A stretch of 64,000 nt of DNA from NCBI RefSeq assembly GCF_023015615.1, contig NZ_JALKAJ010000002.1, positions 634,501 through 698,500 of the forward strand, in the 5' to 3' direction. Both the position numbers and the translations under genes were made by a program. The stretch is from Qipengyuania sp. S6317L1. GTDB taxonomy: Bacteria; Pseudomonadota; Alphaproteobacteria; Sphingomonadales; Sphingomonadaceae. This document shows, in pieces, positions 17,073 through 25,835 of the stretch (position 1 is its first letter; every line of letters begins with the position of its first letter). The notes below the pieces were generated by a model, which was not told the origin of the DNA, did no database searches, and saw nothing but the letters and a program-made list of their open reading frames with translations.

Positions 17073-17702
17073 GCGCTCAGCATATCAGCGGGACCAAACT
17101 TGGCAACGTATAGAATTGCATACTGCAATAGGTAGAGGTGCAATCTATTTTCGAGATACTAAAACTGCGCTCGCATTTACTCAGTAATTCCCAGATGTAG
17201 AACTGGCTGACGGTGTAGCTTCACCCGCGTATAGTTCAGTTCGGTATGGGTGAGGGTCTCAGCTTGCTTGGATTGACCTTAGCAATATCGCTCGCAACGG
17301 CTGGCGGCGCAGATTTACAGCGCTTCTCGATTTGGGAGAGCTGTAGGTGTTTGACCTGTGAGTACGATCAAACTGCACTGTCAGAGCAAATGCGCTCGAT
17401 TGAAGTTTCAGGCAATTTGGATAGGGCAGGGAGATGCCCAAACCCAAGAAGTCAGTGAGTCCGTTCCGCTATTTCAACTCGTCGCCAGAAGTGATCAGGC
17501 TATTTCTGAGGATGTATGTCCGCTTCCCACCCCAATAGCGGAAGTGCCATATAGTTCAGGGTTAGCACGAAAGCCCACCCAAGCAGCACCCAGGCAAGCC
17601 CCAATCACTCGTGGCGCCAAAGCACCATTGTCAAGGCAAAGGCACAGCCCAAAGCCCAAGGCGCTTTCGCCTTAAAGCCGAAGAAAACTGAGTTGAAAAC
17701 AG
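17073..17702. other. Degraded gene-free region left of tRNA-Thr
   Basis: About 630 bp without a supportable gene. It contains the inverted copy of the AGCGGACAT motif (17514-17533). At about 17508-17690 on the minus strand there is a broken hydrophobic frame (readable as TMVLWRHE, stop, LGLAWVLLGWAFVLTLNYMA), which looks like the remains of a small membrane protein but is not a convincing gene. Confidence 0.35.
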
Positions 17703-17778
17703 TGGTGCCGCTTAGAGGATTCGAACCTCTGACCCCATCATTACGAATGATGTGCTCTACCAACTGAGCTAAAGCGGC
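17703..17778 (-). tRNA. tRNA-Thr (anticodon CGT)
   Basis: 76 bases including CCA. Acceptor stem GCCGCTT/AAGCGGC pairs perfectly, the D-loop reads AGCTCAGTTGGTAGAGC, the anticodon loop is TTCGTAA with anticodon CGT (Thr), the T-loop is TTCGAAT and CCA is encoded. Its 3' half is duplicated at 8486-8530, making it the probable integration target of the island. Confidence 0.95.
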
Positions 17779-17801
17779 ATAGTCTCTCATCAAAGAGAGG
17801 G

Positions 17802-17875
17802 TGGAGGCCCGAGCCGGAATCGAACCGGCGTACACGGATTTGCAATCCGCTGCGTCACCACTCCGCCATCGGGCC
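17802..17875 (-). tRNA. tRNA-Cys (anticodon GCA)
   Basis: 74 bases including CCA. Acceptor GGCCCGA/TCGGGCC, anticodon loop TTGCAAA with anticodon GCA (Cys), T-loop TTCGATT, and U73 as discriminator base, a known Cys identity element. It lies 23 bp upstream of tRNA-Thr on the same strand, so the two are probably cotranscribed. Confidence 0.95.
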
Positions 17876-18066
17876 GAGCCGCCTAAAAACAGGCGGAAGC
17901 GGGGCACTAGCGATTCGCTGCGCTAATGGCAATCCACTGTATCACCTTGACCGCAATCAATCGCGATATCGGATGCGTCGGGATGGACCGGCGCAGTGAT
18001 AAGCGGCTCTTGCTTGACCTTACGTCAATCTGGACCAGACGTGAGCCACAGGGCAAAGAAGATCCC

Positions 18067-18846
18067 ATGACTATTGCAAGCCTTCTTGATCCCATCACCG
18101 GCAAGCCCGGCCCCGTCCGCCTCACCAATGCCCAAGAATGGATGCAGGGACGAACGCTTTACGGCGGCGCCTCGGCACTTGTGGCCTTTACCATGGCGAA
18201 TCGCGCGTTTCCCGATTTGCCTCCGCTGAGGGCTGCGCAAATCGGCTTTGTCGCCCCGGTGGGCGAAGACGTCACGCTGACAGCCGAAATCCTGCGGCAA
18301 GGGCGCAATGTGACGCAGGTTCGAAGCGAAATTCACGGAGAAAAAGGCCTTGCCCTCACTGCATTGTGGCTTTTTGCCGAGGAACGCGAACCCAATGGCA
18401 CACGCGAGGCAAGCTCGCCGGAAAATTGGCCGGGCCTGCCAGAGGACAATCCCACCGCAATGGCGGGCAAAGGTCCGTCCTTCATCCAGAACAATTTCGA
18501 ACTGCGCTATGGCCAGGCCAAGGACGAAGACAACGGGGCGACCGTCCGGCGCTGGGCGAGGCTGACCGAGGATCACAACCTCGATCCTGTTAGCAAGCTT
18601 GTGCTCATGGGCGACGTGATGCCGCCGGGCGCCATGCGTGCAATGGAGCGCCTTGGCCAGATCAGTTCGATCAACTGGTCTTTCAACGTGCTCGACCCTC
18701 AGACCCAATCGCCTGGCGGTTGGTATCTGGCGGAAAACGCCAGTCAACATCTCGATAAAGGCTACTCGTCAGAACGCCTGCGCATGTACGATGCTGAAGG
18801 CCGCCAGGTGCTCGACGGCCTTCAATCTGTCGCTGTTTTCGGGTGA
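18067..18846 (+). CDS. Acyl-CoA thioesterase II-like (double hotdog) protein
   Basis: 259 residues from ATG 18067. The reading frame is open further up to 17926, but the family N-terminus fits MTIASLLDPITG and the upstream part is polar filler. It shows the TesB-like double-hotdog pattern: QGRTLYGGASALVAFTMANR then LRAAQIGFVAPVGEDVTLTA in the first hotdog, and SINWSFNVLDPQTQSPGGWY then YLAENASQHLDKGYSSERLR in the second. Such proteins hydrolyse acyl-CoA. Convergent with the crotonase gene 8 bp downstream, and a partnership in acyl-CoA turnover is plausible but not shown. Two tRNAs lie upstream. Confidence 0.78.
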   Translation: MTIASLLDPITGKPGPVRLTNAQEWMQGRTLYGGASALVAFTMANRAFPDLPPLRAAQIGFVAPVGEDVTLTAEILRQGRNVTQVRSEIHGEKGLALTALWLFAEEREPNGTREASSPENWPGLPEDNPTAMAGKGPSFIQNNFELRYGQAKDEDNGATVRRWARLTEDHNLDPVSKLVLMGDVMPPGAMRAMERLGQISSINWSFNVLDPQTQSPGGWYLAENASQHLDKGYSSERLRMYDAEGRQVLDGLQSVAVFG

Positions 18847-18853
18847 CCCGCTG

Positions 18854-19681
18854 CTAGGCGACCTCAACGTCGTCAAACACGCCCGGGCGCTTTTGCATCG
18901 AGGACATGACCGCCTCGATCTGGTTTTTGCTACGGCTGATTTTATCCTGTTCGACGCTTTCCAGCATCAGGATCTCGTCGGCAGTGTGTTCGTGCATTGC
19001 CGCGTGAAGGCGTTTGGATGCACGGATCGCATCCGGGTTCTTTCCAGCGATCACCGCGGCGATTTCCATCGCGCGGGCAAGCGGCTCTTCCTCTACGTAA
19101 GTCGCAAAGCCAAGAGATTGCGCCTCTGCGCCTGAAAACTCGCGATTGGTGTAAACAAGCTCACGCAGGACGTCATCGCGCACGAGGCCACGCCAAAGGG
19201 CGTATCCCGCCATATCGGGCACAAGGCCCCATTTCATTTCCATAACCGCCATCCGGGTCTCTGGATGGACGATGCGGATGTCTGCGCCACTCGCAATCTG
19301 AAGGCCGCCGCCAAAGCACACGCCGTGCACCGCAGCGATCACAGGCACACCAAGGCGACGCCATTGATATGCGACCTCCTGAAATGTGTTTGTGTTGCCG
19401 TGGGTGCGTGTTTCAAGCGTGCGGCTGGTGTCACCGGATGAATTAGTGAAATTGCTCAAGTCGATGCCTGCGCAAAAGGCACGCCCCTCACCCGACAGCA
19501 CGACTACGCGGACGCCTTTCGTGGTGCTTAAAGTTTGCGCCGCTTCGATCATGGCATCGAACATATCCGGATCGAGCGCATTCATCTTTTCTGCGCGCAC
19601 AAAGCGGACATGGGCTATGCCATCGTCCGCAAGCTCGATCACCACACGCTCATTGGCTGAAAGGGTTTGGGCGTCTGACAT
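18854..19681 (-). CDS. Crotonase/enoyl-CoA hydratase family protein
   Basis: 275 residues from ATG 19681, preceded by GGAGAGACGAGA; the upstream in-frame ATG at 19768 lacks such a site. The crotonase fold is clear: ALDPDMFDAMIEAA, VVVLSGEGRAFCAGIDLSNF (oxyanion hole), then PVIAAVHGVCFGGGLQIASG and ADIRIVHPETRMAVMEMKWG. A Glu-type active site is less certain because VCFGGGLQIA replaces the usual GGGxELA. Members act as hydratases, isomerases or dehalogenases on acyl-CoA; the exact reaction is unknown. Confidence 0.82.
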   Translation of the reverse strand: MSDAQTLSANERVVIELADDGIAHVRFVRAEKMNALDPDMFDAMIEAAQTLSTTKGVRVVVLSGEGRAFCAGIDLSNFTNSSGDTSRTLETRTHGNTNTFQEVAYQWRRLGVPVIAAVHGVCFGGGLQIASGADIRIVHPETRMAVMEMKWGLVPDMAGYALWRGLVRDDVLRELVYTNREFSGAEAQSLGFATYVEEEPLARAMEIAAVIAGKNPDAIRASKRLHAAMHEHTADEILMLESVEQDKISRSKNQIEAVMSSMQKRPGVFDDVEVA

Positions 19682-19796
19682 TCTCGTCTCTCCGTAAACA
19701 TGTGTCGTTTCGCCCGGTGGTTTGGAGCAAGCGCGCAAGCGTGTCCAGCGATCAGTTGCGAGAGACAACCTTTACCCGATAAAAGAAAACCGGCGT

Positions 19797-20192
19797 CTAA
19801 GTGTCGGGTCCCTTACCCGCGGAAAGCGCAATCTCAGTAGGGGCTGCATTGACGTAATATCCGCCGTCAGGATGCGTTGCCACGAGCCCGGAAAGGCCAA
19901 GCGGTTCCAGCTTGTTGCGGATGCGCGCGATATGAACCGCCACGCTGTTCGTTTCCGGTTCGTAGTCGATGCGCCAAACATCAAACAGGAGCTGTCGTTT
20001 GGTCACTCGCTGGCCGGCTTCCTCCGCAAGCCGCCAGAGCACCTCGAACTCCCGGGGGTGGAAGGCCAACCATCGGTCATCTACGCGGCCATCGCGGTGA
20101 AACAGGTCAAGAGTGACCTCTCCTGCATGGCGAAACCTTGGGATCATGGTCCCGTTATCGGGAAAGAACCGGTTGGCGACTTTCGTATTCAT
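19797..20192 (-). CDS. Winged-helix (OmpR-type) DNA-binding protein without receiver domain
   Basis: 131 residues from ATG 20192. The C-terminal effector fold of OmpR/PhoB regulators is present: WLAFHPREFEVLWRLAEEAG, RVTKRQLLFDVWR, NSVAVHIARIRNKLEPLGLS and VATHPDGGYYV. There is no receiver domain, so it is a stand-alone effector domain. A longer start at 20249 would overlap the RadC-like gene more deeply (95 bp versus 38 bp). Last gene of a minus-strand cluster of five. Confidence 0.75.
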   Translation of the reverse strand: MNTKVANRFFPDNGTMIPRFRHAGEVTLDLFHRDGRVDDRWLAFHPREFEVLWRLAEEAGQRVTKRQLLFDVWRIDYEPETNSVAVHIARIRNKLEPLGLSGLVATHPDGGYYVNAAPTEIALSAGKGPDT

Positions 20193-20646
20193 GTATTGCC
20201 CCTGCACGCATTGAATAGACTGCACCTTGAGTAAAAATAAGATGGTCAAGAAGCTCGATATCGAGCGCCGTTGCCACCTGCTCTAAACGCCGTGTCGAGA
20301 CGATGTCCGATCGGCTCGGCCGGCACTGGCCGGAAGGGTGATTGTGAGCGATCACAATGCCATGTGCGCGAAGTGAGAGAGCCTTGGAAAAGATGTCTCT
20401 CATCCGCAAAGACAGACACCGTGCTCCCCCTGATCCGATTGACGCATCGCCAAGGTATGAGCGCCCTTCGTTCACGAAAAGAACATGGCAGCGCTCTGCT
20501 TCGAACGGCAATTTGATGACCATCGCCCTTAGCAAATCGATAGTATCGCTGTCGCCTGCCGTCCTGATGAACGACCTGCTCGCACTCGCAAGCCCTGCCC
20601 GCACCGGACTTCTATTGAAACGTGAGGTTATGACCCGCTCGATCAT
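20155..20646 (-). CDS. RadC-like JAB/MPN-domain protein
   Basis: 163 residues. The JAMM metalloprotease-like motif is intact: HNHPSGQCRPSRSDI (His-x-His-Pro ... Ser ... Asp), preceded by the strand SLRAHGIVIA. The N-terminal helix-hairpin-helix of full-length RadC is missing, so this is the short form typical of mobile elements and defence loci. Its start overlaps the stop of the membrane-protein gene by 4 bases (ATGA type), and its end overlaps the winged-helix gene. Possible role in DNA repair or peptide cleavage, unproven. Confidence 0.8.
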   Translation of the reverse strand: MIERVITSRFNRSPVRAGLASASRSFIRTAGDSDTIDLLRAMVIKLPFEAERCHVLFVNEGRSYLGDASIGSGGARCLSLRMRDIFSKALSLRAHGIVIAHNHPSGQCRPSRSDIVSTRRLEQVATALDIELLDHLIFTQGAVYSMRAGAIHEYESRQPVLSR

Positions 20647-21215
20647 TTCAAATCATCGCGCCAAGTGGGGTGAGGGGCTTTTTGCAAGCCCAGTCCATTG
20701 GGCATCATCGTCTGTGACTTGACAGAGATTGAGCTTGGCGGGCTGCTAAGCCGCCAATCGCGATATTCGCCATGCCGTCGCTTGCGATAGATGTGCCTGA
20801 ACAGCCCAACCGCCAGCAGCAGCAATTGAAACCACCCCGGAACAGAGACCATGGTGACATAGGCAACCGATGAGATTGACTCGACAAGGCCGCGCGCCAG
20901 ATGGGCCGTAATTGCCAGAAGCTGCATCGCCGCAATCCACAAGGTGTAGTTGCGATTGGCGTAAAGCGCGATGCCGACCCAGCACACAACGGCTACAAAA
21001 TCGATGGTGGCATAGAGGGGCGCGACACCTTCCAGCGTGAAACCACCGTCTGCTGCAAGCGCATACCCGCCGGGCACCAACTCAAAGAAGATCAGCCACA
21101 CAAGCGCAACTGCTCTTTCTGGTCCCCCGCCCCACACAAGTGCGGCGATGCAAATGACCCAGGCAAGAATATCCTGCGCCATCGCTCGAGAATCAGAAAG
21201 AAGCAGTTCGATCAT
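20643..21215 (-). CDS. Multi-spanning membrane protein, unknown
   Basis: 190 residues with about five hydrophobic segments (ILAWVICIAALVWG, AVALVWLIFFELVPGGYALA, ATIDFVAVVCWVGIALYA, YTLWIAAMQLLAITAHLA, MVSVPGWFQLLLLAVGLF), then a basic cytosolic tail (RHIYRKRRHGEYRDWR). No family recognised. It is translationally coupled to the RadC-like gene and sits 12 bp downstream of the small helical gene. Confidence 0.65.
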   Translation of the reverse strand: MIELLLSDSRAMAQDILAWVICIAALVWGGGPERAVALVWLIFFELVPGGYALAADGGFTLEGVAPLYATIDFVAVVCWVGIALYANRNYTLWIAAMQLLAITAHLARGLVESISSVAYVTMVSVPGWFQLLLLAVGLFRHIYRKRRHGEYRDWRLSSPPSSISVKSQTMMPNGLGLQKAPHPTWRDDLK

Positions 21216-21227
21216 TTCGGCAACCTA

Positions 21228-21575
21228 CTAAGCGGTTTCGCGAAGCTTTGGCAGCGCGTCGGCTGGTCCCTCGTCAGCCTCGAGAATCTCAGTCGGGACG
21301 CCGGCATCCGGTCCAAGCGTGGTGCGTGCCACTTTGCTGAGTTCGTCGTGAACCCGCAGAAGGTTGGTCGACATACTCATCGCCTGCGCTTCCGCTTGGC
21401 CCAGGCGCATCAGGGCGCGTTGTCCCGTATCGACATTGACATGGGGGTTCTGCCTTGCAGCAAGCATGGCTTGGCGCAGGCGGGCAAAGGCAATCATCGA
21501 TTCATCAGCAAGAGCTTCAGCCTCGCGAACCAATTTCTTGAGGTTATGTGCGTCAGCGAGCATGCGGTCCGTCAT
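21228..21575 (-). CDS. Small helical protein, unknown
   Basis: 115 residues from ATG 21575, preceded by GGAGACC. The upstream in-frame ATG at 21623 lacks a good site and would overlap the HTH gene. The sequence is Ala- and Leu-rich and almost all helical (NLKKLVREAEALADESMIAF, ARLRQAMLAARQNP), likely a coiled coil. No domain recognised. Lies between the membrane-tethered HTH gene and the membrane-protein gene. Confidence 0.6.
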   Translation of the reverse strand: MTDRMLADAHNLKKLVREAEALADESMIAFARLRQAMLAARQNPHVNVDTGQRALMRLGQAEAQAMSMSTNLLRVHDELSKVARTTLGPDAGVPTEILEADEGPADALPKLRETA

Positions 21576-21603
21576 AGTAGGTCTCCGTGCTTCGCCTCGC
21601 TCG

Positions 21604-22215
21604 TCAGGAGAAGCCTTCTTCACTAGCCGGGATGACAGCGCGTCCTTCCAACGCCTCGCTGATTGTCACGGCGGCTGTAACGGTCAAAACCAAAGCAGCC
21701 AGAAAGCCAAACGCTATCCCAACAATCGCCACGAGGCGCAGCCAGACAGCGTGTTCGCCATCGAGCACCCGGGGGACAACCGTTGGTTCGCCGGGGCGCA
21801 GCCAAGGCGCCTCTTCAACCATGGACGAAACATCGCGTATCACGAGTTGGCCCGGGTCATCCTGAGCCGGTGGATCGCTGATCAACGCGGTGATGGGGAC
21901 CTGATTTTTACTATATACAGATTCGCTTAAGGCCTCCGGCTCAAAGGGGCTTGCAGAGGCTGAGATACCCTCCCAATCGTCAATCTGACTCTCGTCTGAG
22001 CCCTGAACTGCGCCTTTGTCCTCGCGATAGGCCTCGACCAGATCAGCAAGGCTCTCGGCCTCATAAATGTTCTTGAGTGCGCGAATGTGTTGATTGATGC
22101 GCGTTTCAGACACACCCAGATCGTTAGCAATAACCTTGATCGGCGCACGGCGGTCTATCCGCTCCATCACGGCTCGTTGACGCTGAGTTAGTGGGCGCAT
22201 TGCGTCCCAAGTCAT
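21604..22215 (-). CDS. Membrane-tethered LuxR-type HTH protein
   Basis: 203 residues. Residues 8-55 form a GerE-like helix-turn-helix (RPLTQRQRAVMERIDRRAPI, VIANDLGVSETRINQHIRAL). An acidic linker follows (GSDESQIDDWEGISAS), and one membrane segment lies near residues 157-182 (LVAIVGIAFGFLAALVLTV). This is an unusual order: DNA-binding domain in the cytoplasm, helix at the C-terminal end, short outside tail. It could release or sequester the regulator at the membrane. First gene of the five-gene minus-strand cluster. Confidence 0.72.
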   Translation of the reverse strand: MTWDAMRPLTQRQRAVMERIDRRAPIKVIANDLGVSETRINQHIRALKNIYEAESLADLVEAYREDKGAVQGSDESQIDDWEGISASASPFEPEALSESVYSKNQVPITALISDPPAQDDPGQLVIRDVSSMVEEAPWLRPGEPTVVPRVLDGEHAVWLRLVAIVGIAFGFLAALVLTVTAAVTISEALEGRAVIPASEEGFS

Positions 22216-22321
22216 TGCAATCTCCTAGGCCGGGCCGTGCGTGAATCTATATTCCAAGCAACCTTTTTGTCCAATCTCCTGCACCAAATGACAAATAGCG
22301 GCCTTAAATCTTTCATCAATG

Positions 22322-23521
22322 TTATACTGCCGTAGAATTAAGGCCCATTGATGTGAAATATCGTTTTATATTACGGGCCGCCTGTCTCAATCTTTGCTCG
22401 TTCTCGACCATTGCAATTCTCACAAATCCTTCACCTTTTTCGCCATACCCCACACCAGGGGCGACAGCGACTTGGGCCTCGGTCAGCAATTGCTTCGAAA
22501 ATTCCAGGCTTCCCATTTCCTGCAATGCCGGGGGCAAAGGAGCCCAGGCGAACATAGATGCAGGAGGCGCAGGGATGTCCCAACCCGCCCGGCCGAACGC
22601 TTCGACCATGACATCGCGCCGCTTCTGATACAGCTGGCGGTTCGATTCAACAATGTCTTGTGGCCCGTTCAAAGCGGCGCAGGCCGCAGCTTGAATGGGC
22701 GTAAAGGCACCATAATCGAGATAGGACTTCACCCGTGTAAGCGCAGCGATCAGCTGTTTGTTGCCGACCGCAAATCCCATCCGCCAGCCGGCCATCGAAT
22801 AGGTCTTGCTCATGCTGGTAAATTCAACCGCTACATCTTTGGCGCCAGGCACCTGCATGATCGAAGGGGTTGGTTTGCCGTCGTAATAGAGTTCGGAATA
22901 GGCAAGATCGGATAAGACCCACACCCTGTTATCGCGCGCCCAGTCCACCAGCCTCTCATAGAAGGCAAGGTCGACAACCTCTGAGGTGGGATTGGACGGA
23001 TAACTCACCACAAGAACGCTGGGCCGCGGAACGGTAAAGTTCATCGCGCTTTCGAGAGAGCGCCAATATTCTTCGTCCGGCGTCGTTGGCACTGCGCGGA
23101 TCGTGGCGCCTGCGATAATAAAGCCGAAGGTGTGAATCGGATAAGACGGGTTGGGCGCGAGCACCACGTCACCAGGAGCGGTGATCGCGGTCGCAAGGCT
23201 GCCCAGCCCTTCTTTCGAGCCCATGGTCACGACCACTTCTGTCTCGGGATCAAGATCGACCCCGAACCGCCGCTCGTAATAATTGGCTTGTGCACGGCGA
23301 AGACCGGGAATTCCCTTGGATTGCGAATAACCGTGCGCATCAGGCTTCGCGGCCACTTCGCAAAGTTTGTCGATGACGTGTTGCGGCGGAGGCTGATCGG
23401 GATTGCCCATGCCAAGGTCGATGATATCCTGACCTTCTTGGCGTGCGGCGTGACGCATCGAATTGACTTCTGCGATCACGTAAGGCGGGAGCCGCTTCAT
23501 TCTGTAAAATTGTTCGTCCAT
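22322..23521 (-). CDS. alaC: Alanine-type aminotransferase (AlaC-like, class I/II)
   Basis: 399 residues. PLP-dependent class I/II aminotransferase: DIIDLGMGNPDQPPPQHVID, then AHGYSQSKGIPGLRRAQANY and SYPSNPTSEVVD, and the PLP-Lys region TSMSKTYSMAGWRMGFAVGN (Lys in SMSKTYS). FVRIAMVENEQRLRQAARN is the usual C-terminal Arg block. The AlaC/LL-DAP-aminotransferase-like clade matches best, pointing to glutamate-pyruvate transamination; the substrate is inference. Divergent from phaC, about 190 bp apart. Confidence 0.82.
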   Translation of the reverse strand: MDEQFYRMKRLPPYVIAEVNSMRHAARQEGQDIIDLGMGNPDQPPPQHVIDKLCEVAAKPDAHGYSQSKGIPGLRRAQANYYERRFGVDLDPETEVVVTMGSKEGLGSLATAITAPGDVVLAPNPSYPIHTFGFIIAGATIRAVPTTPDEEYWRSLESAMNFTVPRPSVLVVSYPSNPTSEVVDLAFYERLVDWARDNRVWVLSDLAYSELYYDGKPTPSIMQVPGAKDVAVEFTSMSKTYSMAGWRMGFAVGNKQLIAALTRVKSYLDYGAFTPIQAAACAALNGPQDIVESNRQLYQKRRDVMVEAFGRAGWDIPAPPASMFAWAPLPPALQEMGSLEFSKQLLTEAQVAVAPGVGYGEKGEGFVRIAMVENEQRLRQAARNIKRYFTSMGLNSTAV

Positions 23522-23714
23522 CAGTCCCTGCAGCCCGCAATCGTGTCGCGGGGTTTCAAATCATCGTTGCACATTTAATGGTCGTATATAGCTCAAACGA
23601 CCTATCGCCCTTTATACGCCTGTTTTGCCCGGTCGCCACAAGATAGCAGTATCAGGCTGGCAAAACTTGTTCCCGGGCAATACAATGGCCAAAGGCAGGA
23701 TGGGATTTGTGGTT

Positions 23715-25751
23715 ATGGCTGATGACAAAAAGAACGGAGCAGGATCAGGCTTCGCGTTTGAGGGCATGGGACCATTGAGCTCCTTTCTGGACATGCAAGG
23801 TGAGGCAATGCGCTCCTTCCTTGAAAATGCAGCCAAGGGCACCGGTGCAGGACCAATGATGCCCTCAGCAACAGGCGCACCGCTACCTCCGTTTGCCGAT
23901 ATGAAACTGCCCGGTATGGATATGTCGAACATCGACCTTGGCGATATGGAAATGGGCGACCTTGGCGAATGGGCAAAAGCCAGCGCCGAGATTCAACAGA
24001 TGTGGATCACCTTCTTGAGCGCGCAGGCCGCCAAGACCGCAGCTGATGTGAATTCCGGCAAAGGCTTGCTTGATCCGGTGCAATGGCTTCTGGTGTCGCA
24101 GAGCATGGCGAAATCGCTTCCTCAAGACATGATGGCGAACGGAGCAAAGCTTGCCTCATCGACGATGAAGATGTGGCAAGGCGTGGCCTCGCAGATGATG
24201 GCCAAGTCGACCGATCTTGCGAAAAATGCGGCGAAAACAGGCGATGTGGCCGGGGCTGCAATATTGCCGACCGCAAAAACGCGCACTGATCGCAGGTTCG
24301 CCGACCCTGCATGGAACGAAAATCCCGCCTTCGTTCTCATTCACCAGACTTATCTGATGCTCGCGGAATATTTTCGAAACGCTGCGTCCAACATGGATGG
24401 CCTCGATAAAACAGAAAAGCAGCAGCTCAAGTTTGCGGTGAGCGCATTGGCCGATGCGATGAGCCCGGGCAATTTCCTTGCGACCAACCCGGTGGTTCTC
24501 AAACGTACCGCTGAAACCAAGGGTCAGAACCTTGTTCGCGGAATGCGCCATCTGATTGCAGATCTGGAGCGCGGTCAGCTTACCCATACCGACCCGGATG
24601 CCTTTACGCTGGGCGAAAATCTGGCTGCGACACCGGGCAAGGTTGTGGCGCAAACAGAACTTTATCAGCTCATTCAATATGCGCCCTCCACCGATGAGGT
24701 GTTCGAAACACCGCTGGTTATCTTCCCGCCATGGATCAACCGGTTCTACATCCTCGATCTCACTGCCAAGAAAAGCTTCATCAAATGGGCGGTCGATCAA
24801 GGGATCACGGTCTTCGTGGTCAGCTGGAAATCAGCCGACGAAACCATGCAGGATGTGGTGTGGGACGATTACATCCGCGCACAAATGGGCGCGATCGATA
24901 CCGTGCGCGACCGGCTGAAAGCCAAAGACGTTCACGCGATCGGTTATTGTGTCGCTGGCACGACGCTGGCGGCAACTCTCGCCATTCTGGCAGAGCGTGG
25001 CGAGGCCGATAAGGTGAGGTCAGCGACATTCTTTACCGCGCAAGTCGATTTTGAACGCGGCGGAGAACTGAAACATTTCATCGGCGATACACAGCTTGCC
25101 ATGATCGACCAGCTTTCGCCCGATGGTTATCTCGATGGGCGGTACCTTGCAGCGACGTTCAACGCGCTTCGCGGCAAGGATCTGATCTGGAATTACGTGG
25201 TCAACAATTACCTGATGGGCGAGGATTACCCCGCCTTTGACCTTCTGCACTGGAACGGCGACGTTACCAATCTGCCAGCGAAATGGCACAACGACTATCT
25301 GCGGGATCTTTACCGCGACAACAAACTCGTGGTGCCCGGCGCGCTTGAGGCCGATGGAACACCGATCGATCTCACGAAAGTGAATACTCCCACATATGTG
25401 CAGGCAGGCCGCGAGGACCATATCGCGCCTGCCGAAAGTGTGTGGCGGATCACCGACCATTTTTCGGGGCCGCTTGAGTTTATTCTCGCAGGTTCCGGCC
25501 ATATCGCAGGTGTGGTGAACCACCCGGATGCTGGCAAGTATCAATATTGGCTTGGCGACAAAGACGCCGACACTCTCGCGGCGTTTATCGAAGGTTCGCA
25601 AGAACATTCGGGGAGCTGGTGGCCACATTGGCTCGGCTGGCTGCGAAAACAGTCTTCGGAAAAAGTCCCTGCCACGGGCAAGCGTAAACCCGGTGGGCGC
25701 GGTGATAAGGTGCTGGAAGATGCGCCAGGCAGCTATGTAAAAACGCGATAA
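23715..25751 (+). CDS. phaC: Class I poly(3-hydroxyalkanoate) synthase
   Basis: 678 residues from ATG 23715. An in-frame opening at 23625 and an ATG at 23685 are possible but less family-like. A Gly/Met-rich N-terminal region precedes the alpha/beta-hydrolase-like synthase domain, with the lipase-box-like IGYCVAGTTLAATLAI (Cys nucleophile near residue 412), the Asp in QAGREDHIAPAESVW and the His in AGSGHIAGVVNHPD. ETPLVIFPPWINRFYILDLT and DYIRAQMGAIDTV are family blocks. It polymerises hydroxyacyl-CoA into PHA granules. The phasin gene follows 162 bp downstream, confirming a PHA locus. Confidence 0.92.
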   Translation: MADDKKNGAGSGFAFEGMGPLSSFLDMQGEAMRSFLENAAKGTGAGPMMPSATGAPLPPFADMKLPGMDMSNIDLGDMEMGDLGEWAKASAEIQQMWITFLSAQAAKTAADVNSGKGLLDPVQWLLVSQSMAKSLPQDMMANGAKLASSTMKMWQGVASQMMAKSTDLAKNAAKTGDVAGAAILPTAKTRTDRRFADPAWNENPAFVLIHQTYLMLAEYFRNAASNMDGLDKTEKQQLKFAVSALADAMSPGNFLATNPVVLKRTAETKGQNLVRGMRHLIADLERGQLTHTDPDAFTLGENLAATPGKVVAQTELYQLIQYAPSTDEVFETPLVIFPPWINRFYILDLTAKKSFIKWAVDQGITVFVVSWKSADETMQDVVWDDYIRAQMGAIDTVRDRLKAKDVHAIGYCVAGTTLAATLAILAERGEADKVRSATFFTAQVDFERGGELKHFIGDTQLAMIDQLSPDGYLDGRYLAATFNALRGKDLIWNYVVNNYLMGEDYPAFDLLHWNGDVTNLPAKWHNDYLRDLYRDNKLVVPGALEADGTPIDLTKVNTPTYVQAGREDHIAPAESVWRITDHFSGPLEFILAGSGHIAGVVNHPDAGKYQYWLGDKDADTLAAFIEGSQEHSGSWWPHWLGWLRKQSSEKVPATGKRKPGGRGDKVLEDAPGSYVKTR

Positions 25752-25835
25752 TCTCGCGTCGCCACACGTCTCCCGTCAAACTCACACCGCTCAAACGTCT
25801 GTTTTACCGAGATATTTTCCGCTTTCTGCGCCTTA

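Larger units (their letters stand above)
8486..17748. mobile_element. Probable tRNA-Thr-integrated genomic island (no integrase seen)
   Basis: The region is bounded by the tRNA 3'-end copy at 8486 and the intact tRNA-Thr at 17703-17778. Inside are genes with no housekeeping role: a 528-residue lipoprotein, a decayed IS3 orfA, an HNH-like protein, a TPR membrane protein, an IS1595-family transposon with passengers and at least one split gene. Gene density is lower and composition is visibly more AT-rich than in the flanks. No integrase or recombinase of the tyrosine or serine type is recognisable in any frame, so the element is either decayed or was mobilised in trans. Boundaries are inference from the repeat. 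Confidence 0.6.

Noticed and set aside
17508..17690. Hydrophobic minus-strand frame near tRNA-Thr
   Set aside because: Reads like a membrane peptide but contains an in-frame stop and no good start. Noted only as possible debris, not called as a gene.
17605..17907. Minus-strand ORF of 100 codons
   Set aside because: It runs through both tRNA genes (Thr and Cys) and has no domain; the tRNAs explain the sequence.
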